NCBI RefSeq assembly: GCF_000248055.1 | Contig: NZ_BAFC01000006.1 | Location: 28,447-92,446, forward strand | Reading direction: 5' to 3' | DNA length: 64,000 nt | Source of the DNA: Gordonia sputi NBRC 100414 | GTDB taxonomy: Bacteria > Actinomycetota > Actinomycetes > Mycobacteriales > Mycobacteriaceae | Shown here: piece after piece, positions 53,800 to 62,883 of the stretch | Numbering within the stretch: the stretch's first letter is position 1 | How the letters are laid out: every line of letters begins with the position of its first letter | Program-made: the position numbers and the translations under genes | The notes under the pieces: model-generated | The model's database searches: none | What the model was told of the DNA's origin: nothing | What the model saw: only the letters and a program-made list of their open reading frames with translations

Positions 53800-55335
53800 G
53801 TGAATGCCCCCGACGTGACAAGCCCCGCCACGGCAGCGAATCCCGGCACCGCAGCGAATCCCGGCACCGCAGCGAATCCCGGCACCGCAGCGAATCCCGG
53901 CACTGCACCGATTCGTGGCACGGGAACACATCGTCGTGTCCACCGGGGACGCATCATGCACATCGCAGGCTCGCCGACGGTCTCCGAGGCCGACTCAGCG
54001 CTCGTCGACATCCCCGACGGTGCGCTGGTCATCACCGCTGAAGGGTTGATCGACTTCTGCGGCCCCTTCGACGAACTGTCCGCGCTGCCCGGGGACGTCG
54101 TCGTCGACCACGGCGATGCCTTCCTGCTTCCGGGATTCGTCGATGCCCACGTGCACTTTCCGCAGACCTACGAGCTCAACGCGTACGGCGGCGGCCAGTT
54201 ACTGGAATGGCTGAACAACTGCATCTTTCCCGCGGAGTCGCGACTGGCCGACCCGGTGTTCGCCCGCACGATCGCGCGCGACTTCACCCGCGCCAGGATC
54301 GCCGCAGGCACCACGGCCGCAATGGTGTTCGGTTCGGCCTTCCCCCTGGCGCAGGACGAACTATTCGAGGCGACCCGGCGCGCCGGGCTGCGCATCGTCA
54401 GCGGTCGCGGCATCCAGACCCAGGGCCCGGACTCGGCTGCCCCGCTGATGACCTCGGAGTCAGACGCGATTGCACTGACAACCGCCGAGATCGACCGGTG
54501 GCACGCGGCCGACACCGGAAACCCCGACACCGCTCGGCTACTCACCGCGATCGTGCCGCGCTTCACGCTGTCGGTGACAACGCAGACCCTCGCGGCGCTC
54601 GGAGAGCTGTACGCACAGGTACGCGACCGCGGCGTCTACGTCCACACGCACCTCAACGAGAACAATCGGCCCGGCACCGGCGAGGTCGACCTGGTAAAGC
54701 AACTCTTCGACGTGGAGTGCTACCTCGACACCTACGACGGCAAGTTCCTCCCCGGTTCGGCCGTCGGGGGCGAGAGCCTGCTCGGCAGGCGCACCGTTCT
54801 GGCCCACTGCGTCCACTGCACCGACGCAGAGTTGGCCCGGATGGCAGAGACCGGCACGTCGATCGCGCATTGCCCGACGTCGCAGTTGTTCCTCGGCTCG
54901 GGCACCATGCCGTGGAACCGCACCGTCGACGCGGGCGTGACCATCGCGCTGGGCAGCGACTGCGGAGGTGGCGACGAATGGCTCATCTCGAAGGTCGCAG
55001 GCGACGCCTACAAGGTGCACATCTCCGAGCCCGGCGAGGCAAGCGTCGCAATGCATCCGGCGCAGATGTTGTTCAGCGGAACCCTCGCAGGCGCACGGGC
55101 CCTCGACGCCGAATCACGCTTCGGCAACTTCGACGTCGGCAAGGAGGCCGACTTCCTGGTGATCGACCCACAGCAATGGCCGCCGCTGGAACGGATGCTA
55201 CGCAACGGAGTTCGCGACGACGACCCGCAAAGAGCGCGCGACCAAACACTTTTCGCGCTCCTGATGGGAATGCGCGAACCTGCGATCGCGGAGGTCTACG
55301 TCGGGGGCGACAAGGTCGACGCCGACGCAGTGTGA
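53800..55335 (+). CDS. guaD: Guanine deaminase
   Basis: The enzyme turns guanine into xanthine in purine salvage. It is an amidohydrolase with the zinc motif DAHVHFPQTYELNAYGGGQLL (first His pair), VHTHLNEN, VLAHCVHCTDAEL and the metal Asp in ALGSDCGGGDEW. The recognisable family sequence starts near HRGRIMHIAGSPT. Before it the open frame holds four in-frame copies of an 18-bp repeat (53833-53904) coding for Ala-Ala-Asn-Pro-Gly-Thr. Candidate starts are GTG 53800 or 53815; none has a clear ribosome-binding site, so a 30-45 residue N-terminal extension is predicted but not proven. Confidence 0.88.
   Translation: MNAPDVTSPATAANPGTAANPGTAANPGTAANPGTAPIRGTGTHRRVHRGRIMHIAGSPTVSEADSALVDIPDGALVITAEGLIDFCGPFDELSALPGDVVVDHGDAFLLPGFVDAHVHFPQTYELNAYGGGQLLEWLNNCIFPAESRLADPVFARTIARDFTRARIAAGTTAAMVFGSAFPLAQDELFEATRRAGLRIVSGRGIQTQGPDSAAPLMTSESDAIALTTAEIDRWHAADTGNPDTARLLTAIVPRFTLSVTTQTLAALGELYAQVRDRGVYVHTHLNENNRPGTGEVDLVKQLFDVECYLDTYDGKFLPGSAVGGESLLGRRTVLAHCVHCTDAELARMAETGTSIAHCPTSQLFLGSGTMPWNRTVDAGVTIALGSDCGGGDEWLISKVAGDAYKVHISEPGEASVAMHPAQMLFSGTLAGARALDAESRFGNFDVGKEADFLVIDPQQWPPLERMLRNGVRDDDPQRARDQTLFALLMGMREPAIAEVYVGGDKVDADAV
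53833..53904 (+). repeat. Four 18-bp in-frame repeats at the guaD 5' end
   Basis: GCAGCGAATCCCGGCACC is repeated at 53833, 53851, 53869 and 53887. In the deaminase frame each unit codes AANPGT. The repeat lies between a 17-bp minisatellite and the conserved start of the enzyme. Confidence 0.88.
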
Positions 55336-55392
55336 CGGCTCAAGCGGTGTGAGTTTCTGCGCAGTGTGTGAGCTTTCGCGGCCCGGCGTAGC

Positions 55393-56559
55393 TCAGATCG
55401 GGTGGCCGTCCCATTCGTGGTCGTGCATGAAACCCTCGGCAAGACCGACGTGGTAGCGGCGGCAGTCACGCAGGATCGACGCGTAGGCGACCGGCAGCAT
55501 GATTCCGGGTTTCATGTCTCCACGCTCGAAGATGACGTCCTCGTAGGAGTGAAAGTCCTTCCAGAACTGGCGCATCGACCGCCCCTGGCGTGATGCCTTT
55601 GTCCAGCCGTAGAGCAGCATGCCGAGGCCGATCATGCGGTCGACGTCGGAGTCGGGAACGATCAGGTCGTCGTTGTCGCCGAAGAACGCCGCGGGTACGT
55701 CGTTGTGGGGGCGGAACATCATGATCCCGCTCGTCGACCGCGGGTTGCACTCGATGCAGTAGATGCTGCCGTCGGCACCCTCGATGAAGTCGAACCCGGC
55801 CTGCCCGGTAAAGCTCTGCGCCGCAACGAATTCAGTGATCCAGTCGAGGATCGGTTGGTGTTCGATGGAGGTGAACGACAGACACGAGCTGCCGCCGATC
55901 GCGTAGCTGACGGGGTACGTGGCGTGCGCGTTGACCTTGCCATCGCGGCAGACCGAGTAGGTGCAGTAGCGCTTGCCTTCCATCCACTCCTGGGCCAGCC
56001 ACGGATTCGTCGAATCGTATTCGACCCAATCGAGATTCTGTCCGGGAGTGATCTTGTGTACCTTCTGCGACCCGCGCGAGTAGCACTGCTTGAACGCGAA
56101 CGGAACGTCGAAGTCGAGGGCTGCGGCGTCGTCGGGCCCCTCGACGACCGCGAACTTCAGTGTCGGGATGCCCAGGGAGACCAGCTCGCGCTGAAAGTCG
56201 TATTTGTTGTGCAGCTTGTTCTCGGTGTCGAAGTCGGACAGGAACACTTCGCACTCCGGGGGAAACAGTCCCACCATCATCGACAGGATGTCGGTTTCCT
56301 CGTGGATGGGAATGACCATGTCGACTTTCTCGTCGACGACGATGCGAGCGAGTTCGCGGCAGTAGTCGCGGGGCTCGAACTTCGGTGCGGGCACCTTGTG
56401 AAATGCGTCGACCGAGTTGGAGAAGCGGCTGACACCGATCGGAATGCTGTCGACGACGGTCACCCGATGACCTGCCGCCGACATCAGCCTCGCCAGGTTC
56501 AGCGTGAGGAAAGAGCGGCCGAAGGTGATCAGGACGTGCTTCTTCGGGGATGTCGCCAC
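55393..56559 (-). CDS. ATP-grasp domain protein
   Basis: The 388-residue protein has the ATP-grasp layout: an N-terminal pre-ATP-grasp Rossmann-like part (HVLITFGRSFLTLNLARLMSAAG), a central domain with NKYDFQRELVSLGIPT and PFAFKQCYSRGSQKVH, and a metal-binding end, GFDFIEGADGSIYCIECNPRSTSG, with the Glu and Asn needed for magnesium. It is close to carbamoyl-phosphate-synthase-like stand-alone ligases. These join a carboxylate to an amine or thiol, but the substrate is unknown. No partner gene is adjacent; it converges with guaD. The GTG start at 56559 leaves a short normal N-terminus. Confidence 0.85.
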   Translation of the reverse strand: MATSPKKHVLITFGRSFLTLNLARLMSAAGHRVTVVDSIPIGVSRFSNSVDAFHKVPAPKFEPRDYCRELARIVVDEKVDMVIPIHEETDILSMMVGLFPPECEVFLSDFDTENKLHNKYDFQRELVSLGIPTLKFAVVEGPDDAAALDFDVPFAFKQCYSRGSQKVHKITPGQNLDWVEYDSTNPWLAQEWMEGKRYCTYSVCRDGKVNAHATYPVSYAIGGSSCLSFTSIEHQPILDWITEFVAAQSFTGQAGFDFIEGADGSIYCIECNPRSTSGIMMFRPHNDVPAAFFGDNDDLIVPDSDVDRMIGLGMLLYGWTKASRQGRSMRQFWKDFHSYEDVIFERGDMKPGIMLPVAYASILRDCRRYHVGLAEGFMHDHEWDGHPI

Positions 56560-56901
56560 ATCGCGAGTCTAGTCAGTTGTCCCAACCCTCCGACGCGGGC
56601 GGCATGACAGTCCTCGGATCGGCGGCGATAGACCTCGAGACGGGCGCCGATGGGATTGTCGGTACCTCAGTGGATACTGAGAGCGGAATAATAACTCGCT
56701 TGCCGACCGTTAACCGATGAGTTGTGGTTATCGGGGGAGTCTCTACTGCACGACCACTGGCGATCCACAACCGCTGTGATTACACGACCGCCAGCGATTG
56801 CACGAGCCTGTGCCAGACGACTCCTCAGCTCCCGTCCACGGGGCGCGAAGCGAGTGGACTGACCGGATAACGAATCGCGAACAGGACGAGAGGTAGGTCG
56901 C
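56560..56901. other. Divergent intergenic region with small palindromes
   Basis: These 342 bp lie between the divergent ATP-grasp and DMT-type genes. CTCAGT-GGAT-ACTGAG (56666-56681) is an inverted repeat with the same GGAT centre as the one at 25452. AATAATAACTCG and the AT-rich stretch after it may hold promoters. No gene is convincing. Confidence 0.45.
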
Positions 56902-58137
56902 ATGTTCCTCATCGGCGTCATCGCGGCGAGCCTCGCCGCGGTGGCTTACGGCATGTCGACGGTGCTGCGCGCCCTCGGGGCTCGTCGTGCCGCGCAGACC
57001 GAGCGTGATGAGGGGATCGAGACCACCAACGCCGCAGGTGGGCCGACACTTCGCTCCACGGCGTCGACCTTCGTCGACCCTGCGTTCATCCTCGGTACGG
57101 TCCTGGTGACTGTTGGATTCGCCGGCGGCGCTGTTGCGGCCCGCTACCTGCCGCTGTTCTTGTCGCAGACGATCGTCTCGGCCAACCTGGTGATCACCGC
57201 ACTGCTGGGCACCATCATGCTCAACATTGCGCTGCACACCCGCGACTGGGTCGCCATCTGGCTCGTCGTGTTCTCGCTGTGCCTTCTCGGTATGTCGTCG
57301 TCGCATCAGACAGGCGATTCCGGGGGCTACTCATTCCACTGGCTGTTGTTCTTCGCCACCATCGTCCTGAGCGTGCTGGCGCTGCTGTCGGTGTACCGAC
57401 TCGGCCGACACGGCGCTATCGCAGGCGGCGCTGCCGCAGGCCTGCTGTTCGGTGTCATCGCCATCGCGGTGCGCATCCTCGACGGCATCCACCCCTTCGA
57501 CCCCGTCCGACTGCTCCTCGATCCCGCAGCGTGGACCATCGCGGTCGCGGGAGCCGTCGGATTCTTCGTGCAGACCGTCGCACTGCAGCTCGGCGCTGTC
57601 AATGGCGTCACCGCAGTGCTCGTGGTCGGCGAAACGGCAGGTCCGAGCCTTATCGGCGTCATGTTCCTCGGCGATCAGGCCAAGCCGGGCCTCGGTTGGC
57701 TTGCGCTGGTTGGTTTCGTCGGAGCTGTCGTGGGTGCGGTGCTTGTCGCCTGGTATGGGTCCGGAGATCCCGACCACTTCGGCGAGGCACCCCCGATGAA
57801 GGGCGGGTGGCGTCGCGGACGTGAAGACGATGAGTTCGACGACGAGTATGACGAGGGCGAGTTCGAAAGCGACCAGTTCGAGAGCGGCGAGTTGCGCTCA
57901 GATATGACCGCATCCGATGAAATCGACTCGTTCGGATTCGCGCCCGCCGACTTCGACGACGATGACTTCGACGGCGAGGACTTCGACGACGAGAACGACG
58001 AGGACCCCAGCGGTGACGATGGCCGCAGCGGTACTAAGGGTCGCAGCGCTGGTGACGGCTCGGTGGCGAGGTCGGACATCGACTTCACCGACGTCGACCT
58101 CGACGACCGGCAGCACTCGCAGCGCTACTCGCGCTGA
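56902..58137 (+). CDS. DMT-superfamily-like membrane protein with long acidic tail
   Basis: The 411-residue protein has nine or ten membrane segments in residues 1-300, starting LIGVIAASLAAVAYGMSTVLRALGARRAAQ, and resembles the DMT/NIPA-like transporter group. LVVGETAGPSLIGVMFLGDQAKPGLGW is the typical EamA-like repeat end. Residues 300-411 form a cytoplasmic tail very rich in Asp and Glu (DDDDFDGEDFDDENDED). The substrate is unknown; the acidic tail could bind cations or a partner. ATG 56902 follows CGAGAGGTAGGTCGC. The end overlaps the next gene tail-to-tail by 13 bp. Confidence 0.8.
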   Translation: MFLIGVIAASLAAVAYGMSTVLRALGARRAAQTERDEGIETTNAAGGPTLRSTASTFVDPAFILGTVLVTVGFAGGAVAARYLPLFLSQTIVSANLVITALLGTIMLNIALHTRDWVAIWLVVFSLCLLGMSSSHQTGDSGGYSFHWLLFFATIVLSVLALLSVYRLGRHGAIAGGAAAGLLFGVIAIAVRILDGIHPFDPVRLLLDPAAWTIAVAGAVGFFVQTVALQLGAVNGVTAVLVVGETAGPSLIGVMFLGDQAKPGLGWLALVGFVGAVVGAVLVAWYGSGDPDHFGEAPPMKGGWRRGREDDEFDDEYDEGEFESDQFESGELRSDMTASDEIDSFGFAPADFDDDDFDGEDFDDENDEDPSGDDGRSGTKGRSAGDGSVARSDIDFTDVDLDDRQHSQRYSR

Positions 58138-59300
58138 TCGGTGTCCTCGACCTCCTGGGCGCCTGCCTCCTGACCGACCGCCTCCCGAGCACCCGTCTCC
58201 TGACCGACCGCCTCCCGAGCACCCGTCTCCTGACCGTCTGCCGCCTGAGCACCCACCACCTGGGCGCCTGCCGCAAGAGCGATCTCGCCCGGCCCGCTGT
58301 CCCGCAGCCCCGTATCCCCCTTGCCGCTGTCCCCCTTGCCGCTGTCCCCCTTGCCGCTGTCCCCCTGGTCCAGCCCTGCCTCCCCCTGGCCCGCGGCAAC
58401 GCGCACGGCGGCGCGCAGATTGCGGATGGCGCCGAGTCGCCACGCGGTGGCGAACCACATGATGATCACGAACGGCGCGATGATCAGCATCGACCACAAG
58501 TAGCTGTTGTTGGGCATGACGTCGGAGATCACCTGCGCTCGTGACACGCCGTCGACCTCGGCGGGCAGCCATGCCTCGAGGATGTTGCGTGTGAGTTTGA
58601 CCGGCGCGAACGGGCCGGCACTCGACGCGAGATAGAACGAGATCAGCACGATCGCCAATGAGCCGAGCCATCCGATGACCCTGACCTGGGAGCCCAGGAT
58701 CTCCGCAGCCGTCCTGATCGACTCGACGGTGAAGCCCAACATCAACACCAGGAGCAGACACGCGACCTGGGCGGAGAGCAGTTCCTCTATGACAGACGAT
58801 TCGTCGTCGCTCGACGCCATGCTCGGCAATCCGATTGCCAACGAGATCAGCCCCGAGATCAGTGCGACGAGCGTGACAGAGCTGGCCGCGCCCTCGATCC
58901 GGGCGAATGAGCCGCGCATCGCACCCTCGGTCGCCGCGCTCGCCACCTTCGGACCGACGTCGTAGACGATCAGCACGACGAGTCCGGAGATCAGCGCGCT
59001 CAGCAGCCACGCAACCGTCGTGGTGCACACGGCCGCCAGCGCGAAGGAACCGATCAGTGGTCCGAACAGGCTGTCGGCGCTATCCGACAGACGTGTTCCG
59101 ACGAGCGGCAGGACCCCGACGATCGCGATGACCAGTCCACCGGCGAGAAGCGGACCGGAGAACTCCGAAATCTCGACGGCGTCGAGGTCGGGATCGCGAC
59201 CTCGGATGACATGCCATTCGGCGGCCGTCAGTTGTCGCAGTCCGCTTCCCCACCGCGTGCGGTCGCTCTCGGCTCCGGGCCGTGTGTTGCCCACGTCCAC
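58125..59300 (-). CDS. Multi-pass membrane protein with repetitive C-terminal tail
   Basis: I do not recognise the family. The 391-residue product has six membrane segments in residues 45-300 and a hydrophilic tail with three DSGKGD repeats followed by two copies of QETGAREAVG, each encoded by near-exact DNA repeats (58340-58375 and 58160-58230). GTG 59300 begins four bases after the stop codon of the LuxR-type gene, so the two are translationally linked. It may be a membrane partner of that regulator, which is inference only. Confidence 0.75.
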   Translation of the reverse strand: MDVGNTRPGAESDRTRWGSGLRQLTAAEWHVIRGRDPDLDAVEISEFSGPLLAGGLVIAIVGVLPLVGTRLSDSADSLFGPLIGSFALAAVCTTTVAWLLSALISGLVVLIVYDVGPKVASAATEGAMRGSFARIEGAASSVTLVALISGLISLAIGLPSMASSDDESSVIEELLSAQVACLLLVLMLGFTVESIRTAAEILGSQVRVIGWLGSLAIVLISFYLASSAGPFAPVKLTRNILEAWLPAEVDGVSRAQVISDVMPNNSYLWSMLIIAPFVIIMWFATAWRLGAIRNLRAAVRVAAGQGEAGLDQGDSGKGDSGKGDSGKGDTGLRDSGPGEIALAAGAQVVGAQAADGQETGAREAVGQETGAREAVGQEAGAQEVEDTDQRE

Positions 59301-59304
59301 CAGA

Positions 59305-61920
59305 TTAGGTACCGACCGCCCGCTGTTGGGTGAGGATCGCCGCGATGTCGGCGCGGTCGGTCACGTCGAGCTTCACGCAGGCACGGTAGATGTGCCCCTC
59401 CACTGTGCGCACGGACACCACGAGACGCTCGGCGATCTGCTTGTTCGAGAGTCCGGCAGCCACGAGGTTGGCGATCTCGCGTTCGCGCGTGGTGAGCGGC
59501 AACGGTTGCGCCGCACGCTGCAGCGCAGGCGTTCGCAGGCCTCCGCACGACGCCGAGATACGATCGGCCATCGCTGCCGACGCGACCGTCGCGGAACGGT
59601 GTGAAGCGTTGTCGTGCAACACACTTGCCTGCGCGGCCGAGTCGGCTGCCGACAACAGGTAGCCCAGCTTCTCGAAATCCGCAGCACACAGATCGAGTTC
59701 GACGCCGTCTCCATCGGCACTTGCCCGCGCGTGCCGCGCGTAGAGACCGACGAGCGGACCGTCGACGATGTCGCCGAGTTCAGCGAGTCTGTCCGCCACG
59801 GACGTGTCACCGAAACGTGCAGCGGCATGCAGTGATTCGGCTTCGACCGCGAACTGCCCTGTCTCACGAGCCTGCTCGGCCGCATCATTGGCGAGGGTGA
59901 TCGCGGTGGTGATCATCCCGGTGGATGCGGCTTGGCAGGCGGCAGCGACACCGAGCATCGGCCCGAACACCGCAACCTGCCTGCCGTATTGCTCGCGGGC
60001 TCGGGTGAGCGCGACGTCGGCGTCGTCGGGCAATCCCATTGCCGACAGCGACTCGATGAGGAACAGGTAGGCTGGGAAGTTCCAGGTTGCCGAGTATTCG
60101 TCGGTGTCGAGCGTCGCGAGGGTCTGCTCGATGCGTCGTGTGACGGCGGTGCACCTTCCGCGCGCGAGGTCGACAGCGGCGACGAGTTCTCCCGCCATCG
60201 CCCAGCCGAGGTATTGCGCGGTGTCGGCGAACGTGGCGTACCGCTGTGCTGCGACCTGAGCGTCCTCGAGGCGGCCGGTGAGCGTGAGTGCGAGTACCTC
60301 GCCGATGCCCGCCGGAAAGCGCAGCATCCCATCGGTTTTCGCCTCAGCGTCACGTGCCCGGGCCGCAAGCGGCGCGACGTCGTCGCCGCGTCCCTGTAGC
60401 GCGCGGGCGAGCATGCCGCCGAACGCCGCCCACTCGACTGCCCAGGGCAGCGGAGATGACGCCGCGAGTACATCGTCGGAAAGCTCGACCGCCCGCGCGA
60501 GATTGTTCTCGAAAAGCGCACACGCCGACCCGATCGCGTCGACGATCGGCGTGAGTAGGGGTTCGGTGACGCGCGCACGGACTTCGTCCAGCAGTTCGTC
60601 GGCGCGTTTCGAATCGCCCATGGCCCAGAACATGTTTCCGACGCGCAGGACGCCGATGCGGGTGGCTCTGATCTCATCGAGATCGGCGAGTCGGTACTGC
60701 GCCAGTAGCTGCTCCGCTTTGTCGGGTTGGGCCTGCCACATCAACGCTCGGGCGAGCAGTTCCGCCTCGTCTGCACCGCCGCCGTCGGCGATTGCCGCAC
60801 GCGCGAACCGCTCGCCCATCGGGACCTGTGCCAAGTTGAGCGCATCGCGGGCCGCCGAACCGAGCAGTGACAGGTCGATGGCACCGACGTCGCTTTCAAG
60901 GGCCAAGTCGGCGAGGCGAATCCGCGCCGCGGGCGTGTCCTTGGGACGCGAATCGAGTGCTCTGACGAGTGCACCGCGAAGTCGACGCGACGACGCGAGG
61001 CCGAGGCCGTGCCGGATGACCTCGCCGAACAGCGGATGGTGGAACGAGACATTGAGGCTGCGGCCGTCGCGCGTGATGCGGACGAGGCCGTCGATCTCGG
61101 CTTGTTCGACGGCCTCTTCGCTGGCAAGGTCGGACAGCACGTCGATGTCGAGCGGCTCGCACAGGCTCAGGTACTTCAGTGCGGCGAGGACGTCGGGCTG
61201 CAGTTGTTCGACGCGTCCGGCGAGGAGCGACGCGAGCTCGGAGGTGATCGCCGCACGTCCGCGAAGCTGCCACACACCATTGACCTGCCGTAGGGTCCGC
61301 GCAGCTCGCGCACCTTCGACGAGGTGTCGCAGGAACAGGGCGTTGCCGCCGGATGCCTCCCACATACGGTCTGCGGAATGCTCTTCGAGCTGGCCACCGA
61401 GGACGGACTCGATGAGTTCGACGCTCTGCTCTTTGGTGAACGGCGACAACGTGATTCGAATGAGGTGATTGTCTTTCCAGAGCGAGGTTACGGCGTCGGG
61501 TACGGCCTCACCGCTGCGCACGGTCGCGACGATCTGCACTGCGCGATCGATGGCGAGTTGATGGAGCAGCGTCGCCGACAACTCGTCGAGGAGGTGCGCG
61601 TCGTCGACTCCGATGATCGTATCGCCCTCTGCGAGAAGGGTTTCGCGCGCCGCTGACAGGTAGGTAACCGGGTCGCTCGACACCGCGGGACCGACTAGGT
61701 GTGCGAACACCCCCAGTGGAATCGAGCGGGCCGACTCGGTACCCGCAACCCAGCGCACCCCGGTTTCGGTGCCCGCCGTGACCAGCCGCGCGAGCGTCGT
61801 CTTACCGACTCCCGAATCGCCCGTCAGCACCACCCCACACACCGAACCCCCCGGATTCAGCGCGGACTGGATCGTGCGGAATTCCTGCTCCCGCTCGATC
61901 AGTGGCCAAGTGCCTTGCAT
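59305..61920 (-). CDS. Large ATP-binding LuxR-family regulator (LAL type)
   Basis: The 871-residue protein has an N-terminal AAA-type NTPase domain with Walker A GDSGVGKTTLARLV (about residue 33) and a Walker B-like IIGVDDAHLLD. A long helical, TPR-like middle region follows, and a C-terminal LuxR helix-turn-helix (PLTTREREIANLVAAGLSNKQIAERLVVS, then VRTVEGHIYRACVKLDV). LAL regulators activate catabolic or stress genes in response to ligands. In M. tuberculosis a smaller ATP-binding regulator (Rv0339c) lies beside the Fe-S oxidoreductase; this one is elsewhere. It is followed after four bases by a membrane protein gene. Confidence 0.92.
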   Translation of the reverse strand: MQGTWPLIEREQEFRTIQSALNPGGSVCGVVLTGDSGVGKTTLARLVTAGTETGVRWVAGTESARSIPLGVFAHLVGPAVSSDPVTYLSAARETLLAEGDTIIGVDDAHLLDELSATLLHQLAIDRAVQIVATVRSGEAVPDAVTSLWKDNHLIRITLSPFTKEQSVELIESVLGGQLEEHSADRMWEASGGNALFLRHLVEGARAARTLRQVNGVWQLRGRAAITSELASLLAGRVEQLQPDVLAALKYLSLCEPLDIDVLSDLASEEAVEQAEIDGLVRITRDGRSLNVSFHHPLFGEVIRHGLGLASSRRLRGALVRALDSRPKDTPAARIRLADLALESDVGAIDLSLLGSAARDALNLAQVPMGERFARAAIADGGGADEAELLARALMWQAQPDKAEQLLAQYRLADLDEIRATRIGVLRVGNMFWAMGDSKRADELLDEVRARVTEPLLTPIVDAIGSACALFENNLARAVELSDDVLAASSPLPWAVEWAAFGGMLARALQGRGDDVAPLAARARDAEAKTDGMLRFPAGIGEVLALTLTGRLEDAQVAAQRYATFADTAQYLGWAMAGELVAAVDLARGRCTAVTRRIEQTLATLDTDEYSATWNFPAYLFLIESLSAMGLPDDADVALTRAREQYGRQVAVFGPMLGVAAACQAASTGMITTAITLANDAAEQARETGQFAVEAESLHAAARFGDTSVADRLAELGDIVDGPLVGLYARHARASADGDGVELDLCAADFEKLGYLLSAADSAAQASVLHDNASHRSATVASAAMADRISASCGGLRTPALQRAAQPLPLTTREREIANLVAAGLSNKQIAERLVVSVRTVEGHIYRACVKLDVTDRADIAAILTQQRAVGT

Positions 61921-62007
61921 GTGTCACGAGTTTAGTCACTGACCTGCGACTCTCCGACAAGACGAGACAAGGCTGTCCCCTGAACGGAGTACCCGACCGG
62001 TCTCGCT

Positions 62008-62079
62008 GGTCCAAAGAGTTTGGGTGGCCCAAAGGGTTTGGGTGGTCCAAAGGGTTTGGGTGGTCCAAAGGGTTCGGCT
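62008..62079. repeat. Four 18-bp tandem repeats
   Basis: GGTCCAAAGGGTTTGGGT and variants occur at 62008, 62026, 62044 and 62062, with a partial fifth copy. They lie just past the stop codon of the ABC permease gene and before the LuxR-type gene. TTTGG and CCAAA inside each unit can pair, so each copy may form a small hairpin. Confidence 0.85.
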
Positions 62080-62094
62080 GGTCTGTCGGGTCTG

Positions 62095-62883
62095 CTACCC
62101 GGCGTCGCGTCGATTCACCAGAAGCACGCCGACTGCGAAGACGATCGCCGCGAAGACACCGAAGTAGATCAACGAAACCCACGAATTCCAGTGGTAGCCA
62201 TCCCCGGGAAAGTCGCCGTCGAGAAATCGAGAGCCGTTGCGGAACGGGAGAAACGGTCCGATTCGACGTCCGACGACCGGCAGGGCCGCGGCAACGTTCT
62301 CGAGGACGAGCATCCACACCAGCACCACCGAGACCGCACCCGCGGTCTGCCGCACGATGGCACCGACACCGATCCCCACGATGACGCACAGTGCCGCCCA
62401 GACCGCTGTACCCCAGATCTGTCTGATCACGTGCTCGCTGCCGAGGTCTAGACCGGCGGAGCCGTTCAACGCCTTCACGAGCAGAACACTGCACAACGAC
62501 AACGGCACGACGACGACAAACGTCAACGCGACGTACACCAGTGCCTTCGCGCACAACACATTCTGGCGACGAGGGGTTGCCAGGAACGACGTGCGGATGG
62601 TCCCGAAGCGGAACTCGGTGGTCACGCCGAGTACAGCCATGATCATCAGGATGACGACTCCGAAGAAGTTCACACCGATCAGATACACCGACGCCGCGCT
62701 GCTCTGGTCGAACGATCCGTCGGTGGCTGCGCCCTCGGGTTGATCGGCGACCCCGCCTGCACCGCGGGTCACGAGCGCGATCAGTCCCGCGATACCGAGA
62801 CCGAGTACGACGACCGCCGCAATGCACCACCACGGCGCACGGGTACTGGTCAGCTTGATGCGTTCAGCCCGAACCGCGCCCAT
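62095..62883 (-). CDS. ABC transporter permease (ABC-2 type)
   Basis: The 262-residue protein has six membrane segments of the ABC-2 pattern: WCIAAVVVLGLGIAGLIALV, then VTTEFRFGTIRTSFLATPRR, the conserved E-F-x-x-G-T cytoplasmic segment of exporters tied to antibiotic resistance or lantibiotic immunity. The ATG overlaps the stop codon of the ATPase gene at 62883. The substrate is unknown. Confidence 0.9.
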   Translation of the reverse strand: MGAVRAERIKLTSTRAPWWCIAAVVVLGLGIAGLIALVTRGAGGVADQPEGAATDGSFDQSSAASVYLIGVNFFGVVILMIMAVLGVTTEFRFGTIRTSFLATPRRQNVLCAKALVYVALTFVVVVPLSLCSVLLVKALNGSAGLDLGSEHVIRQIWGTAVWAALCVIVGIGVGAIVRQTAGAVSVVLVWMLVLENVAAALPVVGRRIGPFLPFRNGSRFLDGDFPGDGYHWNSWVSLIYFGVFAAIVFAVGVLLVNRRDAG

